The notes beneath the pieces are model-generated. The model ran no database searches. It was not told the DNA's origin and saw only the letters and a program-made list of their open reading frames with translations. This document shows, piece after piece, positions 1-14,150 of a stretch of 64,000 nucleotides of DNA (position 1 is the stretch's first letter; every line of letters begins with the position of its first letter). The stretch is from Dirofilaria immitis (taxonomy: Eukaryota > Nematoda > Chromadorea > Rhabditida > Onchocercidae), in assembly GCA_024305405.1 (NCBI GenBank), contig JAKNDB010000108.1:1008001-1072000 (forward strand), in the 5' to 3' direction. The position numbers and the translations under genes were made by a program.

Positions 1-3000
1 CAATCATTGTTACTCATATCCATACAATGATCAAACAAATCAAACATTTATGAAAATATCTATAAAGAGATCAATTCCATAATCCAAAATGCTCTTCCAT
101 ATCAATATTTTTCCCTCTTTGATCATTTCTCTCTCTCTCTCTCTCTGTTTTTAAATATCTTTAGTCAAATATCAAGAATAAGAAAAGAAAAAAATCAGGT
201 AAGTAAATTAGTTAAGTAGTGCGTAAAATTCTCGAATTAATGATAAAGTTCTCGAATTAGTGATTAAATTTTTTTCAATTGAAATGAAATATCAAATTTG
301 AAATGAAATAATTGGAAATCACTTTTTTTTATTATACTAATTTAATTGTTATAAGAAAGGAAATGAAAAAAGGGAAGTGATTATATCATTGCAATCAAAT
401 TATATTCTTTCATTAATTAACTTTTTTTTATTGCAAAATTAATTTGAATTAAATTAGGTTTCGAAATTCATTCGATAAGTTTTTATCATCTATGATAGAA
501 TATGCATGGATTAATTAATGATATAAACATTTTAATCAGCAAGAATTGTTGAATTATGATTAGATGATGATTTGTGATTTTTAATTTAAAATTCAAAAAT
601 TTTTTAATAGAAACAATACATTATTAATGATTTGATAAACTATTTTTTTTTGATTGATTGAATGAACGTGTCTGATAAAATTAATCAAGCAAATCGATTA
701 AACTGATATGTATGATGATTTTTTTTTGAAATCTAAAGAAAAAAAAGAAAACTAAAATTTGAAACAAACGAATAGAGGTGGTTAGAGCAATTGATAACAA
801 ATTAATCAAAAATATCATAATTAATTATTCGTTTATCAATTAATACCTTTCTTCTAGAAGATAAAATCTACTTAATAGGAATTAAAATAAATTGCTGAAA
901 AAGTTTTTAAATTCCAATTAATTTTCAATTTATGCTTTTTGAAATTGATTATATAAAATAAAATTATAAATTTTAGCTATGCATGAAATTTCGTTGTAAA
1001 TAATATTTCTATTAAAATATTTATACCATAAAATATATAAATGAAAATATATATATGTCACGACAATTGATCGAAATAATTAATTTCCAATGAATAATTT
1101 CAGATATCAATTTTTTTGTTCCAATAATTAAATAAACTTTTTATAAAATTAATTGAAAATTTAATTTTAAAATTTTATTTTTGAAATATATATTTACATC
1201 ATAACTTAATATATATTCTAATTGTTATATTTTAAATTTAATCGATAAAATAAGTACAAAAATTATATTAACTATATTAGGTTAATTATACAAATATTTA
1301 AAATTATATTAATTATATAAAATATTTAAAATATAAATTTTAACTAAAAAATTAAATTTAAATTGTCGCTTAAAAATTGCTTAAATGGGCAGCCAAAAAG
1401 AAATGAAATAATTTGTAATTTAATTAAATTTATATTTTTAACTCAAATAAATAATAAATGTCAAAAAAGATTGATCTAACGATTTTATTAAAATTAAAAT
1501 TCGTTTTTCTTTTTATTAAACATAATTTTTTTTTTTGATATTTTGAAAGAATTTGCCATTTCGAGAATTTATCGATCGCTTTTTCTGATATTTAAGTTAA
1601 AATTTTGTTAACGAAAAAAAGAAATTACTTTCTTTTTAAATATAAATATTTTTAAAAAAATAATTTAAATTTTAAAAATTTAACATTTTCTTTTGATTAT
1701 GATAAACTGACAAAATATCATAATTGGAAATGAAATAATTGAAAAATACTGCAATTTAATAATTACCTCATTGTTAAATAATTAATTAAAATACTTAAAT
1801 TTTTTTTTTAAATAAAATAATTCAATATTTTCGCTTTGATATTTATTCGTCGATTAATAATTACCTCATTTGATTAATTATTACGTGACTACCTATTTTT
1901 TGATTAAATTATTTCACGATTTTTGTTTAAAATTTGATCGATAAAATGAGATAATTCGATTTTGACTAATTACTTCAAAATTACCTATATTGGTTAATTT
2001 CATTCGAAACTTTCTCGAAATATTACTTCAAACTTTTCCTAAATTTAATTTATAAATTAAATAATTTTCTTTTTTCTTGGTTCATTTCTAAAATTATCTT
2101 TTAAATTTTCCTCCTAAACATCTGCGGGGAATAATAAATAGTACTTTTAGGATGAAATCTGAGAAATGTTATAATTGAAAAAGGAAAAAAAAAAGAAAAG
2201 AAAAAGAAAAATTGCTGCAAGTATATGTCATCAATAAGGGTCCTTCAAAAATCATATTATACCTGTCGAATTTGAATGCTCTTAAGTATCTTACCTGCTG
2301 ATAATGTAATATCGAATATTCTTGATGAATTTTTAGTATCTGGCCGTTAAATAATAATAATAATACGATTCATTTACTTTTATTTGATGATCCCAAATTT
2401 TATGCAATATTTTAAATTTTTGAATTTTTATTTTCCTCTGTGTAAATTTAATTAGATTAAAAAAAAGAAAAAGAAATTCAATATTTAAAAAGGCCGCTAT
2501 TTTATATCATCTTCATTTTATCTGCAATAATATCATTTAATAATTTAAAATTAACGAGAATAACAATAATAATGATTCACGTGACGTAAGTGTATGTATA
2601 TATATTTTATTACGTATGTATATATATTTTATCAATTAATAATAATAATAATAATGATTTATGTGACGCAACTGATTATACATATATTCGCATCAACTTC
2701 TAAAAGCAGATCGCAAAATTACGATCATTTTATAAACACTTCAAAATAATATATAAAAAAATTTTTGCAAGCATTGCGATAATTAATCATATCAACAAGT
2801 CGAATTACTATTAAACACATTTCTAATTTTATTTAAAAGAATAGACGAACGTTTTAAAAATTTACATTACGATCAAAGTTGCGAATTCAATTGTTGCGTC
2901 ATTTTTTTTCTTAACACAAATTTATTCACTCTTATCATGAAATTTTCATGTCAAGACAAGACATCTAACTTAAGCTGATATAGTTCGAGAAAACTACCAA

Positions 3001-3357
3001 ACAAAAAAAAAAAGAAGCGGAAATATCACATGTTAATACATGAAGAAAGATCGAGAGAAAAAAAAGGATCATAAAAGGCTACAAATGATGAAAATTTGAC
3101 TAGAACTTTATATTCATTTCAATAAAAGAAGTTTTTCTCGAGAGTAAATTCTCAAGAGTAAAATGTATGAGGCTAAAAATTTAAGACATAAAAAGAAAAA
3201 AAAAAAGGAAAAACTAAATTCCTTTCTATTTATTCAATAATTTATTTGTGATAGAATGAAATTAAAGAAGCATAGAATTTAACTAAATACTAAATGACCA
3301 ATGGTCTAATCAATTTGGCTTAAGCAATCTTTTTTCATAGCATTTAAATGGATAGAT
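1..3357. other. AT-rich desert, left end; no gene seen
   Basis: Stop-rich in all frames by inspection, with A/T runs up to about 10 bases and a short (CT)n tract at 129-147. The only notable motif is CACGTG overlapping TGACGTAA at 2578-2589, with a diverged second copy near 2656. Confidence 0.7.
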
Positions 3358-3394
<37 letters not shown>

Positions 3395-3430
3395 ACAACG
3401 ATGACGATGACAACGATGACGATGACGATC
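3358..3430. repeat. (GAC)n microsatellite with GAT-type tail
   Basis: About 12 perfect ACG units (3358-3394) are followed by AACAACGATGACGATGACAA-type imperfect units. It is a GC-rich patch within AT-rich surroundings. Confidence 0.93.
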
Positions 3431-4849
3431 GCGTGATATAAAATGACCATAAATGAAATCAAAAAAAATAATTTTTTTCTATCCAATTTATTTGCATAAG
3501 AAATTAATTGTTATGTTTGCATTGGAAATGGAAACAAATAATTTAAAATTTTCATTTCAAATTAATTTAATTAATTCATTTCCAATTTATATAATAATGA
3601 TAGTAATAATAGATTATTCATATTTGCAATAAATATCATTTACGATTGTAATGTAATATTTTCATTTCCAATTTACATAATAATGATAATAATAATTCAA
3701 TTTAAAAAGTGAGGAATAGAAATGAAGAAATGAAATATGAGCTAAATGCTAATATTATTAATAATAGTAATGATAATAGTGATAGTAGTAATGATAATGA
3801 TAACAATAATCGTAATAATACGGATGAAAGATAAGAAATACAAAAAAAAAAATAACAAACAAAAAGTGAAACGTATGCTCAAAATCATTTTAAACTAAGC
3901 AAAATATTTGCTCGTTTTTTTCCTTTTCCTTCAAAAATTCTTGAATTTTCTTTTCTTATTTAGAAAAGCAATATGAAATATTCCAACTAAATGATAAACA
4001 ATGATAACGATCATGGTGATATGATAATAGTAAAAAGTGGTACTGACAAAAAAAAACACTGCAACAAAACTTTAATTTTAAATTTTAGCCCTTCCAAAAA
4101 ACGAAAAACAATTCAAATATACTTTAAAAAAAAAAACATCAATTTGAAATGGTTAATAGTACGCAGAAATAAAAATGTTAGAAGCAAGTGATAGTGATGA
4201 TAATGATGATGATAATGATGATAATTTATAAAAAAAAAAAGGTGCGATTGAAAGAAAAAAATTTGCTTCAACAATTTTAATTTTAAATCTTAGAGCTCAA
4301 AAAAAAAAAAAATCAAATTTGAAATTAATTAATAATGAAAATAAAAATTGAATGAACGATTAGTTGAATGGGAAAGTAAAATGATTGATTAAAAATTTCG
4401 AATTAATTTAAATTTCTATTTTATTAAAACTTTTTTTTCCATAAAAAACTTTTCTGTTTTTTTCTCTCTCTCTTTCTCCTTTTCTCTGCCTTTCTCTCTC
4501 CTCTCTCTCTTTCAATTTTTCAATCTTTTATTCATTTCACTTTTTTTTTATCTTTTATCATAATTATCATTCCTTCCGTTCGTTCGTTTTTGTTTCACTC
4601 AAAAATTTTACCCAAAAAAAAAAAAAGTCAATATTTGAACATTTGTTGTATAAATTAGTTTTTAGTTAATTCGTTAAATTTTTAATGCTTTTTCCTTTAT
4701 TTTTTTTTCTTTAAAAATTGTGATTTGAACCGTATCACGGCCAGCTGTTCCATTTAATTGTACCGCTTTTTCGTTTGTTCCGCTCATTTATATTTGACAA
4801 ATAAGAAATCATTCTTAACTAATCGTAAATTTTGTCCATTTTGAATTCC

Positions 4850-4882
<33 letters not shown>

Positions 4883-4925
4883 GCTCTCTCCACCTCTCTC
4901 TACCTCCCTCTTTCTCGTTCTCGAA
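4850..4925. repeat. (CT)n-rich tract
   Basis: Imperfect pyrimidine tract, mostly CT dinucleotides. Similar GA/CT tracts lie at 129-147, 5547-5600, 6029-6092, 10756-10798, 11031-11076, 15612-15672, 16550-16595, 22111-22140, 26803-26840, 37651-37696, 41622-41692 and 41800-41850. Confidence 0.9.
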
Positions 4926-5099
4926 TTAATTGCTAATTCACGCTTAAATAATTAGGAAATTTTTTTTTCCTCCTTAAGCTTAAGCAATAACAGTTGTTAA
5001 TTAATCGCATGATATTAATCATTTGCAAAAAAAAAAATATATATATATATCGGTCAGTTTTTATTGTGGTAAACGATAACTACTGGTCATTTGACAAGT

Positions 5100-5500
5100 A
5101 AATATTTATGTTTATATAAGTTTTTAAATTTAAAGTTTAATTTTAATTACCACATTTATAACAACAATCATTTAATCAATATGTTTGATAAAATTTGATA
5201 ATAAATCACTGTGAAAAAAATATCGATCAATTTATTGCTGATAAACACAACTATGATTAAGAGTAAAAATTTTAATTTTTAAATTTAAAATTTAAATTTT
5301 AATTATAAATATTACAACATCAAAGTTTTTTTTTTTGATAACTGATATAAAATATTTTTGATAAAATTGATATCGAAATCATTATGGAATCATCGATCAA
5401 TTTAATATGATAAATTATATTTATCATTGAGAAATTCGTATTATACAAATTTTAAAAGTTAAAATTAAATTTCAATTACAAATATTACATTACTTAATAT
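5100..5500. repeat. Diverged repeat, about 150-175-bp period, 3 copies
   Basis: AAATTTAAAATTTAAATTTT plus AATTA(C/T) and TATTACA blocks recur near 5130, 5282 and 5455, with ATAAAATTTGATA and ATCGATCAATTTA blocks between. Confidence 0.5.
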
Positions 5501-5749
5501 CATATTTTGATCGTTTATTTTTGATCATATATTCGTTAATATTAACAGAGAGAGAAAGAAAGAGAGAGAGAAAGAGAAAGAAAGAAGGGAGAGAAGGAAT
5601 AAAGGATGAAAACAAAATAAACTTGGAAAAAAAAATACGGTCCATGTATATATAACAATCATATCAGACAGATTATGGAATGCATTCTTATAAATGATGA
5701 TATGCAATGATATATATGCATCAAAAATAGGTGATAAATGATAATCATG

Positions 5750-5834
<85 letters not shown>

Positions 5835-5838
5835 TAAT
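5750..5838. repeat. (AAT)n microsatellite
   Basis: Almost perfect TAA/AAT units, about 27 copies, ending at AACAATAATT. Confidence 0.95.
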
Positions 5839-7030
5839 TTGAAGTTATTTAAAAATTTTAAAGAAATATAAAATAAATTAAAATTTAAAAAAACATGAAA
5901 TTTTGAAATTTACAAATGTTGAAATTATATCCATAATTCGTTAATATTTGAAATATCATTACAAAAATTTAATTTAATATTTAAATATCTTTTTTCATAA
6001 TCTATATTTGGATATTTGATTTTTTTGCTCTCTCCCTCTCTCCCTCTCTCTCTCTCTCCCTCTTTCCCTCTCTCTCTCTCTCTCTTCTTCAATTCATATT
6101 TACAATATTGTTTTTCTATAAGATATATTTTAAATATCTCTTCCCTCAATCTATATTTTCTCCCGCTCGCTCGAGGATAAGCAATAAATTATATCTGATA
6201 AGATCATCATTGATTATTTGAAATTTGAAATGACATAATTTATTATGTAAGAATAAAATTTCAATGTAACAATATATTAACATCATTTAGAAGAAAGAAA
6301 AGAAAAGAAAAGAGAGGAAAGAGAAAGGAAACGGAAAAGTTTTTAATCACGGATATATGGATTTCATATCAATCTCTTTTCGATGACATCAATGTCATTT
6401 GTAATATTGTCATTTATAAAATACGAATTGAGCAATTGCATCTAATAAGTTTGATTAATATGATGATGATAATGATAATGATAATAATCATGATCATAAC
6501 GATGTCAATGATCATTATGATGATGGTGATAATGACGATGGAGAAAACTAGACAAGAATTGAGTAGTCATAGTATATGTGGTAAGTTCGACTAATATGAT
6601 GATAATGATAATGATAATGACGATAAAAATGATCAAATGAAATTAATCGATAAAAAATTCGAAACACTGATAATAATGATAGTGATGATGATAAAAATGA
6701 TCAAACTAAATTAATCGATGAAAAATTGGAAACACTGAAATTGATATGATCAAAATGAGAATAGCAACATTGTTGTACAAAATATAGGTCATTACAATTT
6801 GAAAAATTTATATGTATCAACATAAAAGACAATAGGAAGCGGCAAATTCGTTTTGATCTGATGTAATTTCAAATAACAGACAATGATGATTGATCTTTTC
6901 TTTTTTTTTTACAAGAAGTGATAATAAATGAAAGGAAGAGATGAAAAATTTACAAATATTCTCAAAGTTTTAGGCCTATCAATTTAGAAAAAAAAGATTA
7001 TAATAGGCTTATCAAATTTAGAAAAAAGAG

Positions 7031-7352
7031 ATGATAATAGTATCAATTGTTAAATCAAATATTTTTGTCATAAAGTTATCATAAGTTTCTTAGAATAAGT
7101 TTAAAAAGAAAATGATGACAATATCGATTGTTAGATCAAATATTTTATCATAAGTTTAGAAAAGAAAGTAAAAATAGTATCAATTGTTAAATCAAATGTT
7201 TTGTCATAAGTTTAAAGAGAAAATGATAACAGTATCGATCGTTAAGTCAAATATTTTATCATAAAATTATCGTAAGCTCAAAAAAGAAGATGATAACGAT
7301 AAAATGATAACAGTATCGATCGTTAAGTCAAATATTTTATCATAAGTTTAGA
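7031..7352. repeat. Variable-length tandem array around TATCGATCGTTAAGTCAAAT
   Basis: Five copies have cores at 7041, 7132, 7179, 7233 and 7314, each followed by ATTTTATCATAAGTTTAGAAA-like sequence. Spacing varies from 47 to 91 bases. Confidence 0.8.
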
Positions 7353-7916
7353 AAAAAAAACTTTTAAATTTAATAAAAATTTCTTTATCAGAAATCTCTT
7401 ATCATTTGTTATCATTTTTTAGATAAAGATTTTTCTGATATTCTCGACATGCATATTAATTGCAATGTTAAAATATAAATCTTAGCAATTAACAATATTT
7501 GATATGCTATTATTAATTATAATATTATGTATAATTTTAATCCATTTCAATATTTTATCGTTCAAAAAAAAAAAAAGAAATTGATAAATGATAAAATTTT
7601 ATTCAATTAAATAAAATTTATTCCAATTTTATAATAAATAGGTTACGGTTATGTATATTATTAACCTATTAAAAATTATAAATTATACATATACATATAT
7701 ATATATATATATTTTATAGATTCTCGAATATTTTCAAAACTGTCAAACTTAATCATTTTACCAATCATTTCATTTTCCCTTAATAATGAGTATTAACCTT
7801 CAAAAATTGTAAATTATTATGATAATTATTATTATTATTATTATTATAATATGATATATAGCATATAACCGATTTGGTTTAGTTGAAGGTTATTTATACA
7901 TATATTTATTTATTTG

Positions 7917-8245
7917 CTATAAATTAGAATAATGATTATATTTATTATCAATAATAACCAACATTAGCAAATAATACTGAACAATTTGATAATTAAAAAA
8001 AAAAACACGAAAACACTATTAAAGATTAGATAAGGTTCATAAGGTCATGCTAAACTAATAGTATTGATTTGTAAAAATGAAGCATATAAAAAGTATATTT
8101 TCGTAAATTAGAATATGATTATAATCATTATCAGCAATAAAAATATTCATAAATAATATTGAAAATTTCGATAGATAAAAAGAAACGCATAAAAATATTG
8201 CCATATTGAAAAAGAGTTAGATAGAGTTCATAGGTCATAGTGCAA
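7917..8245. repeat. Approximately 182-bp diverged duplication
   Basis: Two blocks share TAAATTAGAATA(A)TGATTATA, TTATCA(A/G)(T/C)AATAA, AAATAATA(C/T)TGAA and AGATTAGATAAGGTTCAT/AGTTAGATAGAGTTCAT followed by AGGTCAT. Divergence suggests an old event. Confidence 0.65.
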
Positions 8246-10754
8246 AATTGAGCACTATAAAAGTCAACCATCAATACATCATTCTCTCACAAATATACTA
8301 TTATTATTATTATACTGGGACAATTCGTCGGCATATCATGAAATCTAAAATCAGATTGCCATCTGTTTTTTTTTTTTTTTTTTTGTTATTACCTTTCGTG
8401 ATACGGTTCAATGAATAATTGATCCATGGAATGATTATTATTTCAAATATTCTTCATTCATATTATGATCAAGAAAAATAATTAAAGAATGTTAATAAAT
8501 TGAAGATCAAAGAATGAAATCGTCGAGAATTTGCATGATCAATATGTGAAATATGATCGAGATTATTTAACAAAAAACTTTAAAAAGTTTCTCTCTTTAA
8601 AAAAAGAAAAAAAACACACAGAAAAAAAAAAGAGGAAATGAAAAGAAAAATATTTACATTTTAATATTTTCTTGCATGATTTAACAAAGCAATATATTAT
8701 TTGAGAAAATTCCAATTTTAAATTCTAATTATTAATTTCTGGTCATTGATTTTAATTTCAAGTTTATCCTAGCAAAAATTATTTTTTGCAATGAGAGAAA
8801 AAAAAAGGAAAGGTAGAAGGAAGACGAAGAAGAAGAAGAAGACGAAGAAGAAGAAGAAGAAGACGAAGAAGAAGAAGAAGAAGAAGAAACGGAAACAATA
8901 TAGGTCAATAATGTATGAAATAATACATTCATTTTGATAATTTAATTACAAATTTTATTTAGATTTTCCGGAAATGAAAATTGTTTTTGTTTGCTTTCCG
9001 GAAATCCAAAATATTTGTATTGAAATGGAATTTTTTATTTTTCTTGAAATTAATTCCTTACAATATGTTTACTGGTGGAAAAAAGAAAAGAAATAAGCAA
9101 ATTCGAGAAATAGGATATGCTAAAATAGGAATATATTGAAATTGTTTAAAAAAATGTAATAGGTAGGTTTGTTTGTTTTTTTGCCTGATTACGGTAGTCG
9201 AGGTGTAAAATTTTATAAAAAAAAAGGCAAGGAATCGATTAATTAGAAATTTGAAATGTTTAGAAATGATTTATCAAAAGCGCCAATATGCTACAATGCA
9301 AAAGATATCAATCAAATGTGTGAAGTGGGTATTATCGGATGACATGACCCCGTTTACTGATAACAATCATGATGACCAGAGATAAAAAAATGAACCTAAG
9401 ATAGCGATGAATCGGATAGTATTACAAATTTTGTTATATAACATAAGCATTTTCATCATTTTCTCTGATTGCTTCAATTTTTTAGATTTAACGAAATTTT
9501 AAAATTTAAATGTTACATCGAATTTTTAAATATTCAAAATTATCGTAATTTTTCATTAATTTTTTCAGTATAATTATGTTGAAGATATTCTTTAAAAATA
9601 TTATAATTAAAATTTTTTTTTCGAAAATAAATTAAATTAAAAATATTACGAGAAAAGTTCCCGAGATAAAGAACCTTTCTCGATGATGAGACAATTTTGC
9701 AATACAACGAAAGGCAAAAATTTAAAAGATTTGCAAGGAATGATTAAATTGACTAATAATAAAGTTTCGTTACATTCCATTAAGGAAATGAAGCACATTG
9801 ATAAAGTTGCATCAACTTTTATCATATCAATCAATCAATCAATCATCTTCTGCGATATTTTTTTTCCATGAATATTAACAAAATAGTTAAGAATTTTTAT
9901 AAAAAAAGAGCATTTATCATATGCAAAATAATTTATTATTAAATAAAAATATCATTTAAACAAAAAATTTTTATCACTAATGATAAAGTATTAGAATTTT
10001 AATCATAAAATAATACACCATTTTATATATTATAGTAGAAAAGTTTTTATCAACTAATGATAAGATATTGTAATTTTAGTAAGAAATTTAGTGATATATT
10101 ATGATATATATATATACTTTTCAGGTTTTTTTTTTATCAATAATGATTTTTACAATATTTTATACAAAATATTTGGAATTTTAATAAAACAAAATGATAA
10201 CTTTTACAAAAAAAAAATTTTTTTTATCACTGATAATAAAATATTGTAATTTTAATAAAAATTTAAATAACAAATTAATGCCACCTATTCTTATATATAT
10301 TTTAGCAAAATTTTAATTAATAAATGATTAAAAATATTATAAAATATCATAAAATATAACGAGAAATTATTGACCTATCAAATGATGATAATATATCAAG
10401 AATTTTTTTGATCAATAAATGATGTGATATTTACAAAATGTAACAAAAAAATCTAAATATTTCACAAATAATTATACTTTGACCTTTGCCCTCTATCTTT
10501 TTTGTCTATTTTAAAAAGGAAAAGGAAAAGAAAGAATATTGTAAAAATGAGAAATGCATATTTATATTTTATAGGTAAGAAAAAAGGTATGAAAAAAAAA
10601 AAAGAAAGAAAGAAGAAGGAAAAAGGAAAAATTTTTGGCAATTATTTGATATGCAAAAGTAAGAAAGATCGAGAGAGAAAGAGAGAGAAAAAAAAAAAAA
10701 AGTTTAACGTAATGTTGTCAATTCAAATTTTTGAAGGTCATTTTTAGTTAACCG

Positions 10755-10799
<45 letters not shown>

Positions 10800-11516
10800 A
10801 TTCTATTCAAATAAACTTCAAAAGGCTATAAAATATCATTTTTTTCGATTTAGGGTACCAATGAGAAATGTTATTTTATAAAAAAAAGAAAAAAATACCA
10901 ATAAATTTTTTTATACATTTAACCGGTCGATTTTCTATTCCCATGAAAATATTATCATATTTGTTACAAACTTAGAATTAATTAAACGCTATGCTATTTC
11001 TATACATAACTATTTACAAGAGACAGAGAAAGAGAGAGAGAGAGGGAGAGAAAGAGAGATAAAGAGAGAGAGAAAATGTCATTTTAATAAAATGAAATAT
11101 TAAATCATCATGTCGAATTATTTGATCATTTTGGTATTGATCGATTAAATGAAATGTATAGAAATTGAAAAAGTATGTATTATCAGATAAACGTATGATA
11201 GAATTTAAAATAAGCATAAACAAATGATAATGTCATATTTCATTTCTCTTATACCACAATTATCATCATTATTCATTTATCATCTCTCATCATCATTATC
11301 ATCTTTATCATTATTATTTGTTGGTTCATTATTCATTAACTGCTCGATTATTAAATTAATCACACATTTATCCGTTTCACTATGAAATATTGATAAACAA
11401 ACGCTAATTCAATTAAATTAATCATTAATAACTCTTAATTAACTAATTAAATAAAATTTTAATTACGAATAATAAATGACTAAATGACTAAATTATTAAT
11501 GATATTTATTTCAAAA
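8246..11516. other. AT-rich desert with one slightly more complex patch
   Basis: Mostly filler between (GAA)n and (CT)n tracts. At 9280-9420 composition is more balanced and a 29-codon frame (ATG 9296, stop 9383) is present. At 9646-9871 both strands stay open for about 62 codons. Neither encodes anything I recognise. Confidence 0.5.
8824..8890. repeat. (GAA)n/(GAC) microsatellite
   Basis: AAG units interrupted by GACGAAG at regular places. The minus-strand poly-Ser frame here is a by-product. Confidence 0.92.
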
Positions 11517-12848
11517 AAGAATTATCACAGCATATATTATGATAAGTGATTATTTAAAACTGAAAATAAAAAATTATCATAACATATATTATGATAAATG
11601 ATTATTTAAAAGTGAAAAATTATCACAGCATATATTATGATAAGTGATTATTTAAAACTGAAAAAAAAAACTGAAAATAAAAAATTATCATAACATACAT
11701 TATGATAAATGATTATTTAAAACTGAAAAATTATCATAACATATATTATGATAAATGATTATTTAAAAGTGAAAAATTATCACAGCATATATTATGATAA
11801 GTGATTATTTAAAACTGAAAATAAAAAATTATCATAACATATATTATGATAAATGATTATTTAAAAGTGAAAAATTATCGCAGCATATATTATGATAAGT
11901 GATTATTTAAAACTGAAAATAAAAAATTATCATAACATATATTATGATAAATGATTATTTAAAAGTGAAAAATTATCACAGCATATATTATGATAAGTGA
12001 TTATTTAAAACTGAAAAAAAATTATCATAACATATATTATGATAAATGATTATTTAAAATGAAAATTATCATAGCATATATTATGATAAATGATTATTTA
12101 AAACTGAAAAATTATCATAACATATATTATGATAAATGATTATTTAAAACTGAAAAATTATCATAACATATATTATGATAAATGATTATTTAAACTGAAA
12201 AATTATCATAACATATATTATGATAAATGATTATTTAAAAGTGAAAAATTATCACAGCATATATTATGATAAGTGATTATTTAAAACTGAAAAAAAAAAA
12301 ACTGAAAATAAAAAATTATCATAACATATATTATGATAAATGATTATTTAAAACTGAAAAATTATCATAACATATATTATGATAAATGATTATTTAAAAC
12401 TGAAAAATTATCATAACATATATTATGATAAATGATTATTTAGAAGTGAAAAATAAAAAGAATTATCATAACATATATTATGATAAATGATTATTTAAAA
12501 GTGAAAAATTATCACAGCATATATTATGATAAGTGATTATTTAAAACTGAAAATAAATTATCATAACATATATTATGATAAATGATTATTTAAAACTGAA
12601 AAATTATCATAACATATATTATGGTAAATGATTATTTAAAAGTGAAAAATAAAAAGAATTATCATAACATATATTATGATAAATGATTATTTAAAAGTGA
12701 AAAATTATCACAGCATATATTATGATAAGTGATTATTTAAAACTGAAAAATAAAAATTATCATAACATATATTATGATAAATGATTATTTAAAACTGAAA
12801 AATTATCATAACATATATTATGATAAATGATTATTTAAAAGTGAAAAA
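11517..12848. repeat. 27-copy palindromic satellite, about 46-bp unit
   Basis: I count 27 units in two main subtypes: 18 of type B (TTATCATAA, spacer CATATA, TTATGATAA, then ATGATTATTTAAAA), 8 of type A (TTATCACAG instead, with GTGATTATT downstream) and 1 hybrid (TTATCATAG, 12067). In B the arms form a perfect 9-bp inverted repeat around a 6-base loop. Linkers are ordered: A units follow a GTGAAAA linker, while B units follow CTGAAA or a GTGAAAAATAAAAAG linker. Every unit carries WGATAR words in opposed orientation. No open frame is present. Confidence 0.95.
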
Positions 12849-13599
12849 TAATTTGAAACAAAAAATAGGAAAAAGAAAAGAAAAAAAAAAAACAGCCGAT
12901 AGTGAAGAAGTGAAAATTCATGAAGTGTAAATGATTTAAACTTTTCTCATTTTTATTTTCATCTTTTTTTCTTTTTTTTTTTCCCATTGATTTGCTTTGC
13001 TTTTCAGCATGTCCGATAAATGAGTTGGTTGTTGGTTGGTAAGGTTCGATTCGTTTTTCGTTTTTCGTTTTCGTTTTTCATTTTTCGTTTTTTTTTCCCA
13101 AGGACATATAATTGGACATTTGAGTTTTATTTAAAAATGAGCTTTATATTTTACTATAATAATTTAGTATCAATTAAATTGTTAATTTTAAAATTATATA
13201 ATTTGATAAGTATTAACGATGATATTGAATGATTTGTATTTATATATTTATAAATAAACATATATGCATCATTTGTTTATTAATTAAACTTTTACAGACT
13301 AATTAATAATAATTGTGAAGTTTTAATTAATAAACTTTCGATGTAACGAATTTCTAATAGTTTTTAAAAATTATAAACATTTTTTTCCATCACAATAACT
13401 TTCATTCTTAGTTTGATGCAAAGATAAAAAAAAAAAAAAAATTACTTAAATTAATCAATGAAATAATAATTTAAGGCAAATATTTTGAATTTAATAAATA
13501 ATAAAAAAAAATGATTTTGAAAATTATCAAACTTTTCCACTGAATAATTTGTATTTTTAAATGATAAAAAAATTAAAAAAAAAAAAGGAAAAACAATAA

Positions 13600-14150
13600 G
13601 TTAAATTATTTAATCAAATAATTTAATTAATAAATAGAATGGAAATAATTTAAATATCAATTTAAACTTTACGAATACAAATAATTTGAGCTTAATCAAA
13701 TGATTTAATTAATAAATAGAATAGTTTAGTACCAAATAATTTAATACTAATTTAATAATAATTTAGTACTAAGAAATAATTTAATACCAAATTAAAGCTT
13801 AATTAATCATTGATAATTTAATATCAAATTAAACTTTACGAATACAAATCTTTGAGCTTAATTAATCATTGCGTAGGAAAAAAACTTTTTGAAAAGAAAA
13901 TTTATCAATTAAAAATAATAAAAAAAAGAAACAATTATCTAATCAAATAATTTAATTAATGAATAGAATGCAAATCGTTTAATATCAATTTAAAATTTAC
14001 GAATACAAATATTTGAGCTTAATGAATCATTGATATTTTAATATCAAATTAAACTTTATGAATACAAAATTATTCCTAAAGTTTAATTAATCATTGCGGG
14101 GAAAAAAACTTTTTGAGAAGAAAATTTATTAATTAAAAAAAAAAGAAAAA
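13600..14150. repeat. Complex degenerate repeat, period about 226 bp with internal sub-repeats
   Basis: GCG(T/G)(A/G)GGAAAAAAACTTTTTGA at about 13871 and 14096 marks two copies. Within them TTTAATATCAAATTAAACTTT plus ACGAATACAAAT and TTTGAGCTTAATTAATCATT recur several times. Confidence 0.7.

Noticed and set aside
9646..9871. Two 62-residue frames on opposite strands
   Set aside because: Both strands open over the same short segment, no recognised motif, and the composition is only slightly above background.
13040..13055. GGTTCGATTCG, resembling a tRNA B box
   Set aside because: No matching A box, acceptor stem or cloverleaf could be drawn around it.
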